This document shows, piece after piece, positions 1 through 7,754 of a DNA stretch of 19,354 nucleotides; position 1 is the stretch's first letter, and every line of letters begins with the position of its first letter. A program made the position numbers and the translations under genes. The notes under the pieces are model-generated. The model was not told the origin of the DNA. It searched no databases and saw only the letters and a list, made by a program, of their open reading frames with translations. The stretch is from CAKSQF01 sp964569225. Lineage in GTDB: Bacteria > Bacillota > Clostridia > Oscillospirales > CAG-272. The stretch lies in NCBI GenBank assembly GCA_964569225.1, contig CAZMTU010000038.1:1-19354 (forward strand), given 5' to 3'.

Positions 1-353
1 CCATATACGCCGTCCAGCCTCACAGGCGTCAGCCCGGCCAGCGCGCACTTGTCGGTATCCCGTACGCTTTTAGATCCGCAGACCTTATACGCATTTCTGT
101 ACGGTTCGTTCAAAAAACATGCGGAAAACGCATCCGCGGTTTCAATCAGCCCAAATGAATAGCGCTGCGGGCGGACAAAGCAAATCAACACCGGCATTCC
201 CCACAGAATGCCCATGGCTCCCCAGCTTGCCGTCATAGCATTTACCTTTTGACTCTCCGCATCCCACGCGGTCAACAGCATCCATGCGGTACCGATCTCA
301 TGAAAAACATTTTCCTTGATTTCTTCAGGAGAATTTTCTACAAACCGACTCAT
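1..353 (-). CDS. Flavin reductase-like domain protein (flavoredoxin type), 5' part only
   Basis: The minus strand reads openly from an ATG at 353-351 to the left window edge (117 codons, 3' end missing). The start is supported by an AAGGGGAG Shine-Dalgarno about 7 nt upstream. The protein contains NAMTASWGAMGILWGMPV followed by a FVRPQRYSFGLIE stretch and a SACFL strand. This is the pattern of the FMN-binding split-barrel flavin reductase-like family, in which an N-x-M-T-x-S-W segment contacts FMN. Family members bind FMN and reduce flavin or carry electrons; the exact partner cannot be told. The gene is divergent from the yybS-ftsH operon and has its own promoter (434-462). The family call is from remembered motifs. 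Confidence 0.8.
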   Translation of the reverse strand, partial: MSRFVENSPEEIKENVFHEIGTAWMLLTAWDAESQKVNAMTASWGAMGILWGMPVLICFVRPQRYSFGLIETADAFSACFLNEPYRNAYKVCGSKSVRDTDKCALAGLTPVRLDGVY

Positions 354-433
354 CTTGTGCTCCCCTTCACAAATAAATTCATTTGACCCCCTGTCTGTCT
401 TCACAGGACGGTCACAATTGGTGATATAATATA

Positions 434-462
434 AGTATATACTTTTTTTGAAAAATAGTCAA
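434..462 (-). promoter_or_regulatory. SigA-type promoter for the flavin reductase-like gene
   Basis: On the minus strand, -35 TTGACT (462-457) and -10 TATACT (439-434) are separated by exactly 17 nt, about 80 nt before the start codon at 353. A perfect 12-nt palindrome, AAGTATATACTT (433-444), lies across the -10 and could be an operator. That role is an inference. Confidence 0.65.
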
Positions 463-480
463 TACTTTTTTAGCTTTTGC

Positions 481-509
481 TTTACATTTGGCTATTTTTG
501 TGTTATAAT
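481..509 (+). promoter_or_regulatory. SigA-type promoter for the yybS-gdpP-rplI-dnaB-tilS-hpt-ftsH run
   Basis: The -35 TTTACA (481-486) and a perfect -10 TATAAT (504-509) are separated by 17 nt. Transcription would start near 516, leaving a leader of about 85 nt before the first gene. The opposing promoter's -35 is only 18 nt away, so the two -35 boxes lie back to back. Nothing else clear is seen in 354-584. Confidence 0.75.
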
Positions 510-599
510 AAATTCGGTCAAGTCAATTAATAAATTATTTAACTGTCTTGGTCTTGTCCGATCTTTTTCTGATTTGATTTTGAGGTGAAAATTCCCCAC

Positions 600-1607
600 A
601 TGTATACCATGCAAAACCGTAAAATGCCCTCCCCTTTTTCTGTACGTATCTATCTGATCTCTTCTCTTGTACTGGCTATACTGGCAGGATTAATGCCGTT
701 TGCCTTTCTTTTCTCCATGCTGGCGCTCTGCTTTTCATCGGTTGCCTTGCTTTCTATTCCGCAGATCACCTATTCCCGCGTTTTGCTATTGCTTGCGGCA
801 GAGGCGCTGGTCGCCTCAGGAATTGTTCTGCTGCTCACTAGAAACCCTGCCTGCTGCTTTGCAGCCGCCTCCTTCGCGCCGGCCGCCGCGCTTCTGATAC
901 TGACAATCCGACGTCACAGCAGCCGCACCTGCGGTATCCTGCTCGGTTCACTTGGAATGGGTCTTTTTTATCTTGCCTGCCTCATTACCGCCATTTATAT
1001 TACCTACAACCGTTTGTCGGCAACACTTTTTCGAGAACTGTATGCTTCACTGGAAACTAAATTTGTGGACTATATTACTACTCAGCTAAACAGTGATTTG
1101 CTGGCGCAAATCGATGCGGATGCTCTGCCCGCTCTTTTTCGCTCCACCGTCTTACTGCTGCCCGCCCTCTGCTGCGATCTGATTTTCTTTATTGTATGGC
1201 TTGCTACCGTTTGCCTGCGTATTATTTTCAGAGGTTATCTGTATGGAGCGCACCGCTTTGCGGATTGGAAAGTTACAATGAACCGACCATCCGCGTGGGT
1301 GTTCTGCATCGGTACGCTGCTGATCGGTCTGACACTGCTTGAATCCACCGGCAGTCTATTTGCCGTTTTTATCAATATTCTGCTTTTACTGCTGCCCGGC
1401 TTCTTCTGTGTCGGATGCAGATTCTGGAAAGAGCGCTTCTTTTCCCCTAATCGAAAATTCTCTTTTTCAATTGCCCTGATATTGTTGCTGCTGCTTATTT
1501 TCGGACTGCGTTTTTCTCCGCTTTATCCCGCTTATTTGATCGCATTCTCAGGTGCGCTTCGTGTTATTTTCCCCATTTTCCCACGTCCAAACATCAAAAA
1601 GAATTAA
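600..1607 (+). CDS. yybS: YybS-like (DUF2232) multispanning membrane protein
   Basis: The reading frame is open from a GTG at 585, but the GTG sits inside the only ribosome-binding site (GAGGTG, 582-587). The ATG at 600 is therefore the likelier start (335 residues). The protein is very hydrophobic, with roughly eight membrane segments: a cluster in the first 120 residues, one near residue 185-205, then three to four to the C-terminus. A soluble stretch of about 60 residues lies in between. No enzyme motif is visible. The identification as the YybS/DUF2232 family rests on topology, length and its place immediately before gdpP-rplI-dnaB, the order seen in Bacillus and many Firmicutes. The biochemical role of the family is not settled. 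It is the first gene after the promoter at 481-509. Confidence 0.75.
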   Translation: MYTMQNRKMPSPFSVRIYLISSLVLAILAGLMPFAFLFSMLALCFSSVALLSIPQITYSRVLLLLAAEALVASGIVLLLTRNPACCFAAASFAPAAALLILTIRRHSSRTCGILLGSLGMGLFYLACLITAIYITYNRLSATLFRELYASLETKFVDYITTQLNSDLLAQIDADALPALFRSTVLLLPALCCDLIFFIVWLATVCLRIIFRGYLYGAHRFADWKVTMNRPSAWVFCIGTLLIGLTLLESTGSLFAVFINILLLLLPGFFCVGCRFWKERFFSPNRKFSFSIALILLLLLIFGLRFSPLYPAYLIAFSGALRVIFPIFPRPNIKKN

Positions 1608-1680
1608 TATTCTTTCCGTCCGCTCCCACAATGGGCACGAAACTTCATAATACTGACTCAAAGGAGGCATACGGCTCCCT

Positions 1681-3702
1681 ATGAAAAAATGGCTTTCACG
1701 ACTCTCGGAACAGCATAATATTCGTTTGCTCGTCCTTGGATTACTGGGCGTACTTCATCTGATTATTCTCCAGTTAATTCTTACGGGCGAGATGATCAGT
1801 CCGCTGCCCGCGGTTATCTTGGTAATCCTGCTCTATATTGCGCTTGCCGCGCTGTCGCTCTTTATAATTAAGATTATTTATTTCAGAAGATTTGAACTAG
1901 ATTTGGAAAAACATTATAGCAGCGATCTTAATTCCGGTCTATATAACAATATTGTAACGCCCATTGCTGCCTGTGATGAACGGGGTACGATTCAATGGGG
2001 GAATAAGGCCTTCCGCAGCCTACTCAAGGATGCCGGCATTGCCACAAAAAATTTCTCCGTGATTACGGGAATCGAGTTAGATACGCTGATGGCGGCACTG
2101 GATGGTGATCAAGCATGCAAATGCACAGTGGGGAGCCGCATCTATCGGATCAAAGGTCACATTGCTTCTCCCAATGCGGTCAACCTGTTTATTACTGTCT
2201 GGTATGATATTACCGATCTGGAGCAAACGCTGAACAGTCAAAAAGAAAATGAAACGTTGGTCGCTTATATTGTCATTGACAATCTGGAAGAATTAATGCA
2301 AATCGAACAGGAAAATATCAGCTCTGCCGCCGCGCAGGTAGAAATTATTCTGCGGGACTGGGCCGATTCTGTTAATGGTATTCTCAAAAGCTACGAGCGG
2401 GATAAATATGTTTTTCTGTTCAAAGCAAAATATTTAGCTGAATTTATAGACCAGAAATTTGAAATTCTGGAAAAAGTTCGATCCATACGGGTAGGCGCCA
2501 ATTATTTTCCGGTAACCGTTTCCATCGGCACTTCCACCATTGGAGAAACGCTTAGCGAAAAGGAAAAAAGTGCTCAGTCCGCGCTTGAAATGGCGCTGGG
2601 ACGGGGCGGAGACCAAGCGGTTGTCAAAAAAGAATCGGGAGTGGATTTTTTCGGCGGCATTACCAAAACAGTACAAAAACGAACCACTATCAAATCCCGC
2701 ACTGTTGCGCAAGCACTGGCCTCTTTGGTAGCAGTCAGCCGGAACGTACTGATTATGGGGCACCGAAACCCAGACTATGATTCTTTCGGCTCCTGCATCG
2801 GTATGGCCCGCTTCTGCATGATGTGCGGCGTCAAATGCAATATTATCGCGCCCAAGGATGACCCCAATCTAAAAAAATGTTTTGCAATGCTTTCATCTCT
2901 TTCAGCATATCAGGACATTTTTGTGGACGCGGAAGCCGGTCAAAATCTGATTAACTCCAAAACCCTGCTGATTATCACCGACGTTAATAACCCTAAACAA
3001 TTCGAGGCGCCCGCCATTGCCGAAAATGTTCACCGAACCGTATATATCGACCATCATCGGATTACCACCGAGTTTGAAACGCCGCCCGCGCTCTACTATA
3101 TCGAGCCCTCCGCTTCCTCCGCTTCCGAATTGGTTTCAGAAATTCTGGAGCAGTCGGCATTAGGATCTATAAAAAAAGAAGAAGCAGAGCTGTTATATGC
3201 CGGCATTATTCTGGACACTAAACGTTTTTCACTGAATACCGGCGTCCGTACCTTCACCGCCGCGCTCTATCTCCGCGGAGAAGGCGCCGATCCGATTGAA
3301 GTTCAAGAGCTGTTCCGCAACGATCTGACCGACATGGAACGGGAAGCGCGATTTGAGATCAATATCGCCCGCTACCGTAAATATATTGCAATTGCAGTAA
3401 ATCCCTATGAGGACAACATCGCAGCTGACCGAGTTATCGCCGCCAAAGTAGCCGATAAACTGTTGACTGCCGAAAATGTGTTGGCTTCCTTTGCGCTTTG
3501 CCAGATCGACGGCGCTATTCGGATATCAGCCCGTTCCACAGGTACCATCAATGTACAAATTATTCTCGAACGGCTCGGCGGCGGCGGGCACTATGACGCG
3601 GCTGCCACCCAAATGGATGCCATTCCCATGGAACAGGTGTTAATTCAGCTAAAAAAATCCATCGATCAGTTTATGGATGTGGATTCAAAGGCAAACGGAT
3701 AA
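1681..3702 (+). CDS. gdpP: Cyclic-di-AMP phosphodiesterase GdpP (DHH/DHHA1 family)
   Basis: GdpP hydrolyses c-di-AMP to pApA at the membrane and so tunes osmotic and cell-wall homeostasis (family knowledge). The 673-residue protein shows two N-terminal membrane helices (about 14-36 and 42-66), a PAS-like region (about 85-180) and a degenerate GGDEF domain (about 190-315) without the GGDEF signature. The DHH domain follows, with GHRNPDYDSFG (360-370; H361, D365, D367), ITDVNN (D434) and the signature YIDHH (D457-H459). A DHHA1 domain follows with RLGGGGHYDAAA (631-642). All expected metal ligands are present, so it should be active. The length matches the family (about 650-680). The start has an AAGGAGG site at 1661-1667, 13 nt upstream. 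The gene lies 73 nt after yybS and 82 nt before rplI. Confidence 0.95.
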   Translation: MKKWLSRLSEQHNIRLLVLGLLGVLHLIILQLILTGEMISPLPAVILVILLYIALAALSLFIIKIIYFRRFELDLEKHYSSDLNSGLYNNIVTPIAACDERGTIQWGNKAFRSLLKDAGIATKNFSVITGIELDTLMAALDGDQACKCTVGSRIYRIKGHIASPNAVNLFITVWYDITDLEQTLNSQKENETLVAYIVIDNLEELMQIEQENISSAAAQVEIILRDWADSVNGILKSYERDKYVFLFKAKYLAEFIDQKFEILEKVRSIRVGANYFPVTVSIGTSTIGETLSEKEKSAQSALEMALGRGGDQAVVKKESGVDFFGGITKTVQKRTTIKSRTVAQALASLVAVSRNVLIMGHRNPDYDSFGSCIGMARFCMMCGVKCNIIAPKDDPNLKKCFAMLSSLSAYQDIFVDAEAGQNLINSKTLLIITDVNNPKQFEAPAIAENVHRTVYIDHHRITTEFETPPALYYIEPSASSASELVSEILEQSALGSIKKEEAELLYAGIILDTKRFSLNTGVRTFTAALYLRGEGADPIEVQELFRNDLTDMEREARFEINIARYRKYIAIAVNPYEDNIAADRVIAAKVADKLLTAENVLASFALCQIDGAIRISARSTGTINVQIILERLGGGGHYDAAATQMDAIPMEQVLIQLKKSIDQFMDVDSKANG

Positions 3703-3784
3703 AATACAGAAGCGTTGATTTTCTCTCCCCGTTCAGCGTTTTCATTAATAAAATAAACCTTAGACTTAGAAAGGAATCAATTAT

Positions 3785-4228
3785 ATGAAAGTCATTTTAA
3801 CAAAAGACGTAAAAGGCAAAGGCAAAAAAGGCGAACTGGTAAACGTGTCCGACGGATACGCCCGTAATTTCCTGCTGCCTCAGGGCTTGGCAGTGGAGGC
3901 AAACGCCACCGCCATCAATGATCTCAAGAATAAAGCAGCCGCCAAGCAGTTTAAAATCGAAACCGAGAAAGCCGAAGCGCAGGCACTTGCCGCCAAGCTT
4001 TCCGACCTATCAGTGGAATTTCATCTGGAGGGGGGCAGCGATGGAAAAATTTACGGTTCAGTGACCTCCAAGGAAATCGCTGAAAAACTGCAGGCGATAT
4101 ACGGTATTTCATTGGACAAGCGAAAAATTCTGCTGGAAAAGTCCATTAAAAGCTACGGGACCTATGATTTGGACGTGCGCCTTTACCCCGAAGTGACAGC
4201 TAAACTAAAGGTCATCGTTAAGGAATAA
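3785..4228 (+). CDS. rplI: 50S ribosomal protein bL9
   Basis: The 147-residue product begins MKVILTKDVKGKGKKGELV and continues VSDGYARNFLLPQGLA, the highly conserved N-terminal RNA-binding domain of bL9. The long charged connecting helix (about 42-75) and a C-terminal domain ending VIVKE follow. bL9 binds 23S rRNA near the L1 stalk and helps maintain reading frame. Length is normal for the family (about 147-150). AAGGA at 3771-3775, 9 nt before the ATG, supports the start. It is followed after 7 nt by dnaB, as in many Firmicutes. Confidence 0.97.
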   Translation: MKVILTKDVKGKGKKGELVNVSDGYARNFLLPQGLAVEANATAINDLKNKAAAKQFKIETEKAEAQALAAKLSDLSVEFHLEGGSDGKIYGSVTSKEIAEKLQAIYGISLDKRKILLEKSIKSYGTYDLDVRLYPEVTAKLKVIVKE

Positions 4229-4235
4229 TGATCTC

Positions 4236-5576
4236 ATGGCAATTGAAAAAAGTCAAAGAAAGCTCCCCTTTTCATTGGAAGCGGAGCAATCGGTTCTCGG
4301 ATCTATTCTCATTGATCCTGAAAAGATCAGCGAGGTAGCTACTCTGCTTTCCTGTGAGCAGTTTTATCTTGAAGAACATCAGGAAATTTTTTCCGCCATG
4401 CAAAAGCTCTTTTTGCAGTCTAAGGATATTGACCCGGTACTGCTCATGGACGCACTGGTACAGGAAGGCGTCTACGATTTAGAGCAATCGAAAAGCTATG
4501 TGCGAACCATTGCGGAAATCGTTCCTTCCGCCGAAAATGTACAGGATTATGCACAGATTGTACGCAGCAAAGCGCTGCTTCGAAAGCTGATCGATGTCTG
4601 CGGAGAAATTATCGAGGACGCCTATGGCGAACAGGATGAAGCGGAAGCAATCATTGACAGCGCTGAAAGTAAAATTTTTGCCATTGCGCAAACTAAGGAG
4701 CAGCGGGATTTTGCTCACATCCGCGATGTCATCATCGAAACCTACCGTCAAATTAAAGAAGTTTCCGAAAACCGGGAGGAAGCCATGGGCGTCCCCACCG
4801 GTTTTTCGGGTATTGATAATTTACTGGTCGGATTGGGTAAAAGCGATCTTGTATTGGTCGGTGCACGTCCCGGTATGGGTAAAACCTCCTTTGCGCTGAA
4901 TGTTGCTACCAATATCGCCCGAAAAACAGGAAAAGCTACCTGTATTTTCTCATTGGAAATGTCCTCCTCTCAATTGGTTTCCCGTATGCTCTCCAGCGAA
5001 GCGCTGATTGAGAGCGGTACCTTGCGCAGCGGCATGTTAACCGCGGACGACTGGAACAAGCTGGCGCACGCCTCCTCCTTTTTGTCAGAGTGCGACATTC
5101 TCATAGATGATACCACCGGCATTACCGTCACCGGTATGAAGGCAAAGCTGCGCCGAGTAAAGAATTTGGGGCTGGTGGTAATCGATTATTTGCAGCTGAT
5201 GCAATCGGACCGTCACACTGATAACCGGGTACAGGAGGTTGCCGAAATTTCCCGTAATCTAAAAATTCTTGCCAAAGAGCTAAATGTGCCGGTCATCTGC
5301 TGCGCCCAGCTTTCCCGCGGTCCTGAATCCAGAACCGATAAACGCCCTATGCTTTCTGATTTAAGAGACTCCGGCGCCATTGAACAGGATGCTGATATTG
5401 TTCTCTTTCTCTATCGGGATGAATACTATAATTCGGATCCCGATAAGCAAAATACCGCAGAGGTCATTGTGGCAAAAAACCGACATGGCAGCACCGGCAA
5501 GGTAGACGTCGGCTGGTTCGGACAGTACACTAAATTTACCACGCTGGATGATACTCGCTCAGAGGATTTGTCATGA
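4236..5576 (+). CDS. dnaB: Replicative DNA helicase DnaB (DnaC of Bacillus)
   Basis: This hexameric 5'-3' helicase unwinds DNA at the replication fork. The 446 residues comprise an N-terminal helical domain (about 10-110), a linker (about 115-180) and a RecA-like ATPase core. The core shows Walker A GARPGMGKTS (209-218), the FSLEMSSSQLVSRML segment (238-252), Walker B LVVIDYLQLM (313-322), the DLRDSGAIEQDADIVLFLYRD segment (375-395) and the KNRHGSTG arginine-finger region (414-421). Length and motif order are typical; no intein is present. An AAGGA in the end of rplI (about 10 nt upstream) serves the start. Its last codons overlap the tilS start (ATGA, 5573-5576), indicating translational coupling. 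Confidence 0.97.
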   Translation: MAIEKSQRKLPFSLEAEQSVLGSILIDPEKISEVATLLSCEQFYLEEHQEIFSAMQKLFLQSKDIDPVLLMDALVQEGVYDLEQSKSYVRTIAEIVPSAENVQDYAQIVRSKALLRKLIDVCGEIIEDAYGEQDEAEAIIDSAESKIFAIAQTKEQRDFAHIRDVIIETYRQIKEVSENREEAMGVPTGFSGIDNLLVGLGKSDLVLVGARPGMGKTSFALNVATNIARKTGKATCIFSLEMSSSQLVSRMLSSEALIESGTLRSGMLTADDWNKLAHASSFLSECDILIDDTTGITVTGMKAKLRRVKNLGLVVIDYLQLMQSDRHTDNRVQEVAEISRNLKILAKELNVPVICCAQLSRGPESRTDKRPMLSDLRDSGAIEQDADIVLFLYRDEYYNSDPDKQNTAEVIVAKNRHGSTGKVDVGWFGQYTKFTTLDDTRSEDLS

Positions 5577-7159
5577 CCGCGTCAAATTCATCCTGTAAAA
5601 GCATTTCAGTTCGGCTGCGCCGCAAAGCAGAAGCGACTATCAGCCGCTATGCCATGCTGCCCTGCCAGCATCTGCTGGTTGCCCTTTCAGGCGGCGCGGA
5701 TTCTGTTACACTGCTCCATTTGCTGCGAACGCTTCAGCCGGAATACGGCTATAAACTTGATGCCATGCATATCAATCATATGATTCGAGGGGAAGAAGCT
5801 AGTCGGGATGAGAAATTCTGCAGATCGCTCTGCGCAAATTGGGAAATTCCGTTTTATTCTGTTGCCGTTGACATTCCTGCGCTGGCTGCCGCCGAACATA
5901 AAGGATTGGAGGAAATCGCCCGTTGTTGTCGCTATCAAGCCCTGAACGAACGCGCGAATATCATTGGCGCTGACCGGATTGCCACCGCTCATACCGCTTC
6001 CGATCAAATGGAAACCGTCCTATGGCAGCTCATTCGGGGAACGGCGGCGGGCAACGGCATTCCGCCGGTGAGAGGAAAGCTGATCCGCCCCCTGCTTTAT
6101 GTGACTAAAGCTGAAATTCTGGCTTACATGGCGGAAAATAAGCTTTCCTATATACAAGACAGCACCAATGAGGACATTCGCTATACCCGAAATTACATCC
6201 GCCACACTATCGTTCCCGCAATGAAAAAGCTAAATCCTCAAGTTGAGCAGGCATTTCTGAACTTTTCCGATATTCGCCGAAGCGAATGTCAATGGCTGGA
6301 GGAAGAAGCGCTGCGCCATATCAATAGTTGTCGCAGTTCTGACGCAGAAGCACTATGTGATTTGCCTGTATCGCCCGTCAGGGCGAATGCGAGCGCTGTA
6401 AAAGTAGTAGAAACTCAATCTAAAATCCAATCAAAAAACGTCCGGTCATTTTCTCCGCCTCATGAGCCTACTGCTAATCAAGCGACCGTTCCCGGAGCTT
6501 CTTCGGTCTGTACGAAGCTTTCATTTCTGCAATCTCTGCCCGATCCGCTCCGCACCCGCGCGCTTGCTTTTTACTGCGAAAATGCTGGAATCACCGCTCT
6601 TTCCCATCGTCATTTTGAAGCTCTGAATGCGTTTATTCTAAAAGGGCGCGGCGGCAGCCGTCTGTCACTACCTAACCAAAAAATCGCATTGATTGAAAAC
6701 GGTCAATTTCAATTGATTTCTGGTTTCAGTTCTTCTGCAGACACTCTTGAATTATCGCCATTTATACTAAAGGAAGGAGAAAATCCGCTGCCGGACGGTT
6801 CAGTGCTGTACGCTTATTCACACATAAATGAAAGTATAGAAAAATATATAAAAGAAAAACAAAATATTTACAAATTATTTATAAAAGCCGACCTGAATTT
6901 TGATAAAATAGGAAGCATGATTGGAGTTCGTTCCAGACAACCCGGTGATCGTATTCTCTGCGGCGGTATTCACAGAAATATTAAGAAGCTCTATTGCGAT
7001 CTGCATATTTCCCCTTCCAAGCGTCATTTGCTGCCCTTATTGTATGATGACCGGGGAATTCTGTGGATACCCGCGATCCAAAAACTGCGGGACGGCGTAA
7101 CAGCGGTATCTGAACCTGCGCTTCACCTGATTTATATGGGAGAAAAACAAGGACTATGA
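5573..7159 (+). CDS. tilS: tRNA(Ile)-lysidine synthetase TilS, with an extra linker segment
   Basis: TilS uses ATP to join lysine to C34 of the CAU-anticodon isoleucine tRNA, making lysidine so that AUA is read as Ile. Visible motifs are the PP-loop LLVALSGGADS (34-44), INHMIRG (67-73), AHTASDQMETVLWQLIRGT (139-157) and QDSTNEDIRYTRNYIRHTIVP (195-215). A C-terminal TilS domain (about 448-510) includes RSRQPGDRI and the KKLYCDLHIS strand. At 528 residues it is longer than the usual 430-480. The excess maps to a low-complexity, polar, Ser/Ala/Val-rich stretch at about 252-312, between the catalytic and middle domains, whose DNA carries two short palindromes. The start lies inside dnaB, with AGAGGA about 6 nt upstream. 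It overlaps hpt by 4 nt. Confidence 0.93.
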   Translation: MTASNSSCKSISVRLRRKAEATISRYAMLPCQHLLVALSGGADSVTLLHLLRTLQPEYGYKLDAMHINHMIRGEEASRDEKFCRSLCANWEIPFYSVAVDIPALAAAEHKGLEEIARCCRYQALNERANIIGADRIATAHTASDQMETVLWQLIRGTAAGNGIPPVRGKLIRPLLYVTKAEILAYMAENKLSYIQDSTNEDIRYTRNYIRHTIVPAMKKLNPQVEQAFLNFSDIRRSECQWLEEEALRHINSCRSSDAEALCDLPVSPVRANASAVKVVETQSKIQSKNVRSFSPPHEPTANQATVPGASSVCTKLSFLQSLPDPLRTRALAFYCENAGITALSHRHFEALNAFILKGRGGSRLSLPNQKIALIENGQFQLISGFSSSADTLELSPFILKEGENPLPDGSVLYAYSHINESIEKYIKEKQNIYKLFIKADLNFDKIGSMIGVRSRQPGDRILCGGIHRNIKKLYCDLHISPSKRHLLPLLYDDRGILWIPAIQKLRDGVTAVSEPALHLIYMGEKQGL

Positions 7160-7719
7160 AAACATATGATATTCATGACGATATAGCAGAAATTCTGCTG
7201 TCGGAACAGAAAATTGATCAAATGGTTACCCGCTTGGCAGGCTGTATTGACCGGGATTACCCAGATCCCTACCAAAAACTGGTGTTGGTCTGCATTCTGA
7301 AGGGCTCTATTGTGTTTATGGGTGATTTGATGAAGAAAATTCACCGCCCTGTTGAAATTGACTGCATGAAGGTATCCTCCTATCACGGAACCCGTTCTAC
7401 CGGCAATCTGAATGTCAAGTTGGATCTTACCCGCAATGATCTTTCAGAGGTCGATCTGCTTTTTATTGAGGATATAATAGACAGCGGTCGTACCATGTAT
7501 AATTTGACTCGCATAATGGCGGAACGGGGCGCGCGCAGCGTTAAATGTATGGCGCTGTTAGATAAACCAAGCCGTCGGGAGGTAAATTATACGCCCGACT
7601 ACCTTGGCACAGAAATCGAGGATCGGTTTGTGGTAGGCTATGGATTGGATTTTGATGAAAAATACCGTGCGCTGCCCTACATCGGTGTATTAAAACCCGA
7701 AATTTATGTGAATACTTAA
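7156..7719 (+). CDS. hpt: Hypoxanthine phosphoribosyltransferase
   Basis: This purine-salvage enzyme converts hypoxanthine (and often guanine) plus PRPP to IMP/GMP in the cytosol. The 187-residue product carries LVLVCILKGSIVFMGDLM (about 35-52, the PPi loop), VSSYHGTRSTG (about 74-84, flexible loop) and the PRPP-binding signature LLFIEDIIDSGRTMYNL (about 98-114). VKCMALLDKPSRR and the C-terminal DRFVVGYGLDFDEKYRALPYIG follow, all diagnostic of bacterial HPRT. It starts on the ATGA overlap with tilS and has no strong own Shine-Dalgarno beyond AAGGA very close to the ATG, so coupling to tilS is likely. The tilS-hpt-ftsH order is the standard Firmicute arrangement. Confidence 0.96.
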   Translation: MKTYDIHDDIAEILLSEQKIDQMVTRLAGCIDRDYPDPYQKLVLVCILKGSIVFMGDLMKKIHRPVEIDCMKVSSYHGTRSTGNLNVKLDLTRNDLSEVDLLFIEDIIDSGRTMYNLTRIMAERGARSVKCMALLDKPSRREVNYTPDYLGTEIEDRFVVGYGLDFDEKYRALPYIGVLKPEIYVNT

Positions 7720-7754
7720 GAAATGCTTCTATATTGTTTCAGACGGAGGAATCT

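Noticed and set aside
585..599. GTG start at 585 for the yybS-like gene
   Set aside because: The GTG is part of the only Shine-Dalgarno sequence; the ATG at 600 fits better.
6372..6519. Palindromes in tilS as a CRISPR or terminator
   Set aside because: Only two unrelated short palindromes, no regular repeat-spacer pattern, and they lie inside an open coding frame.
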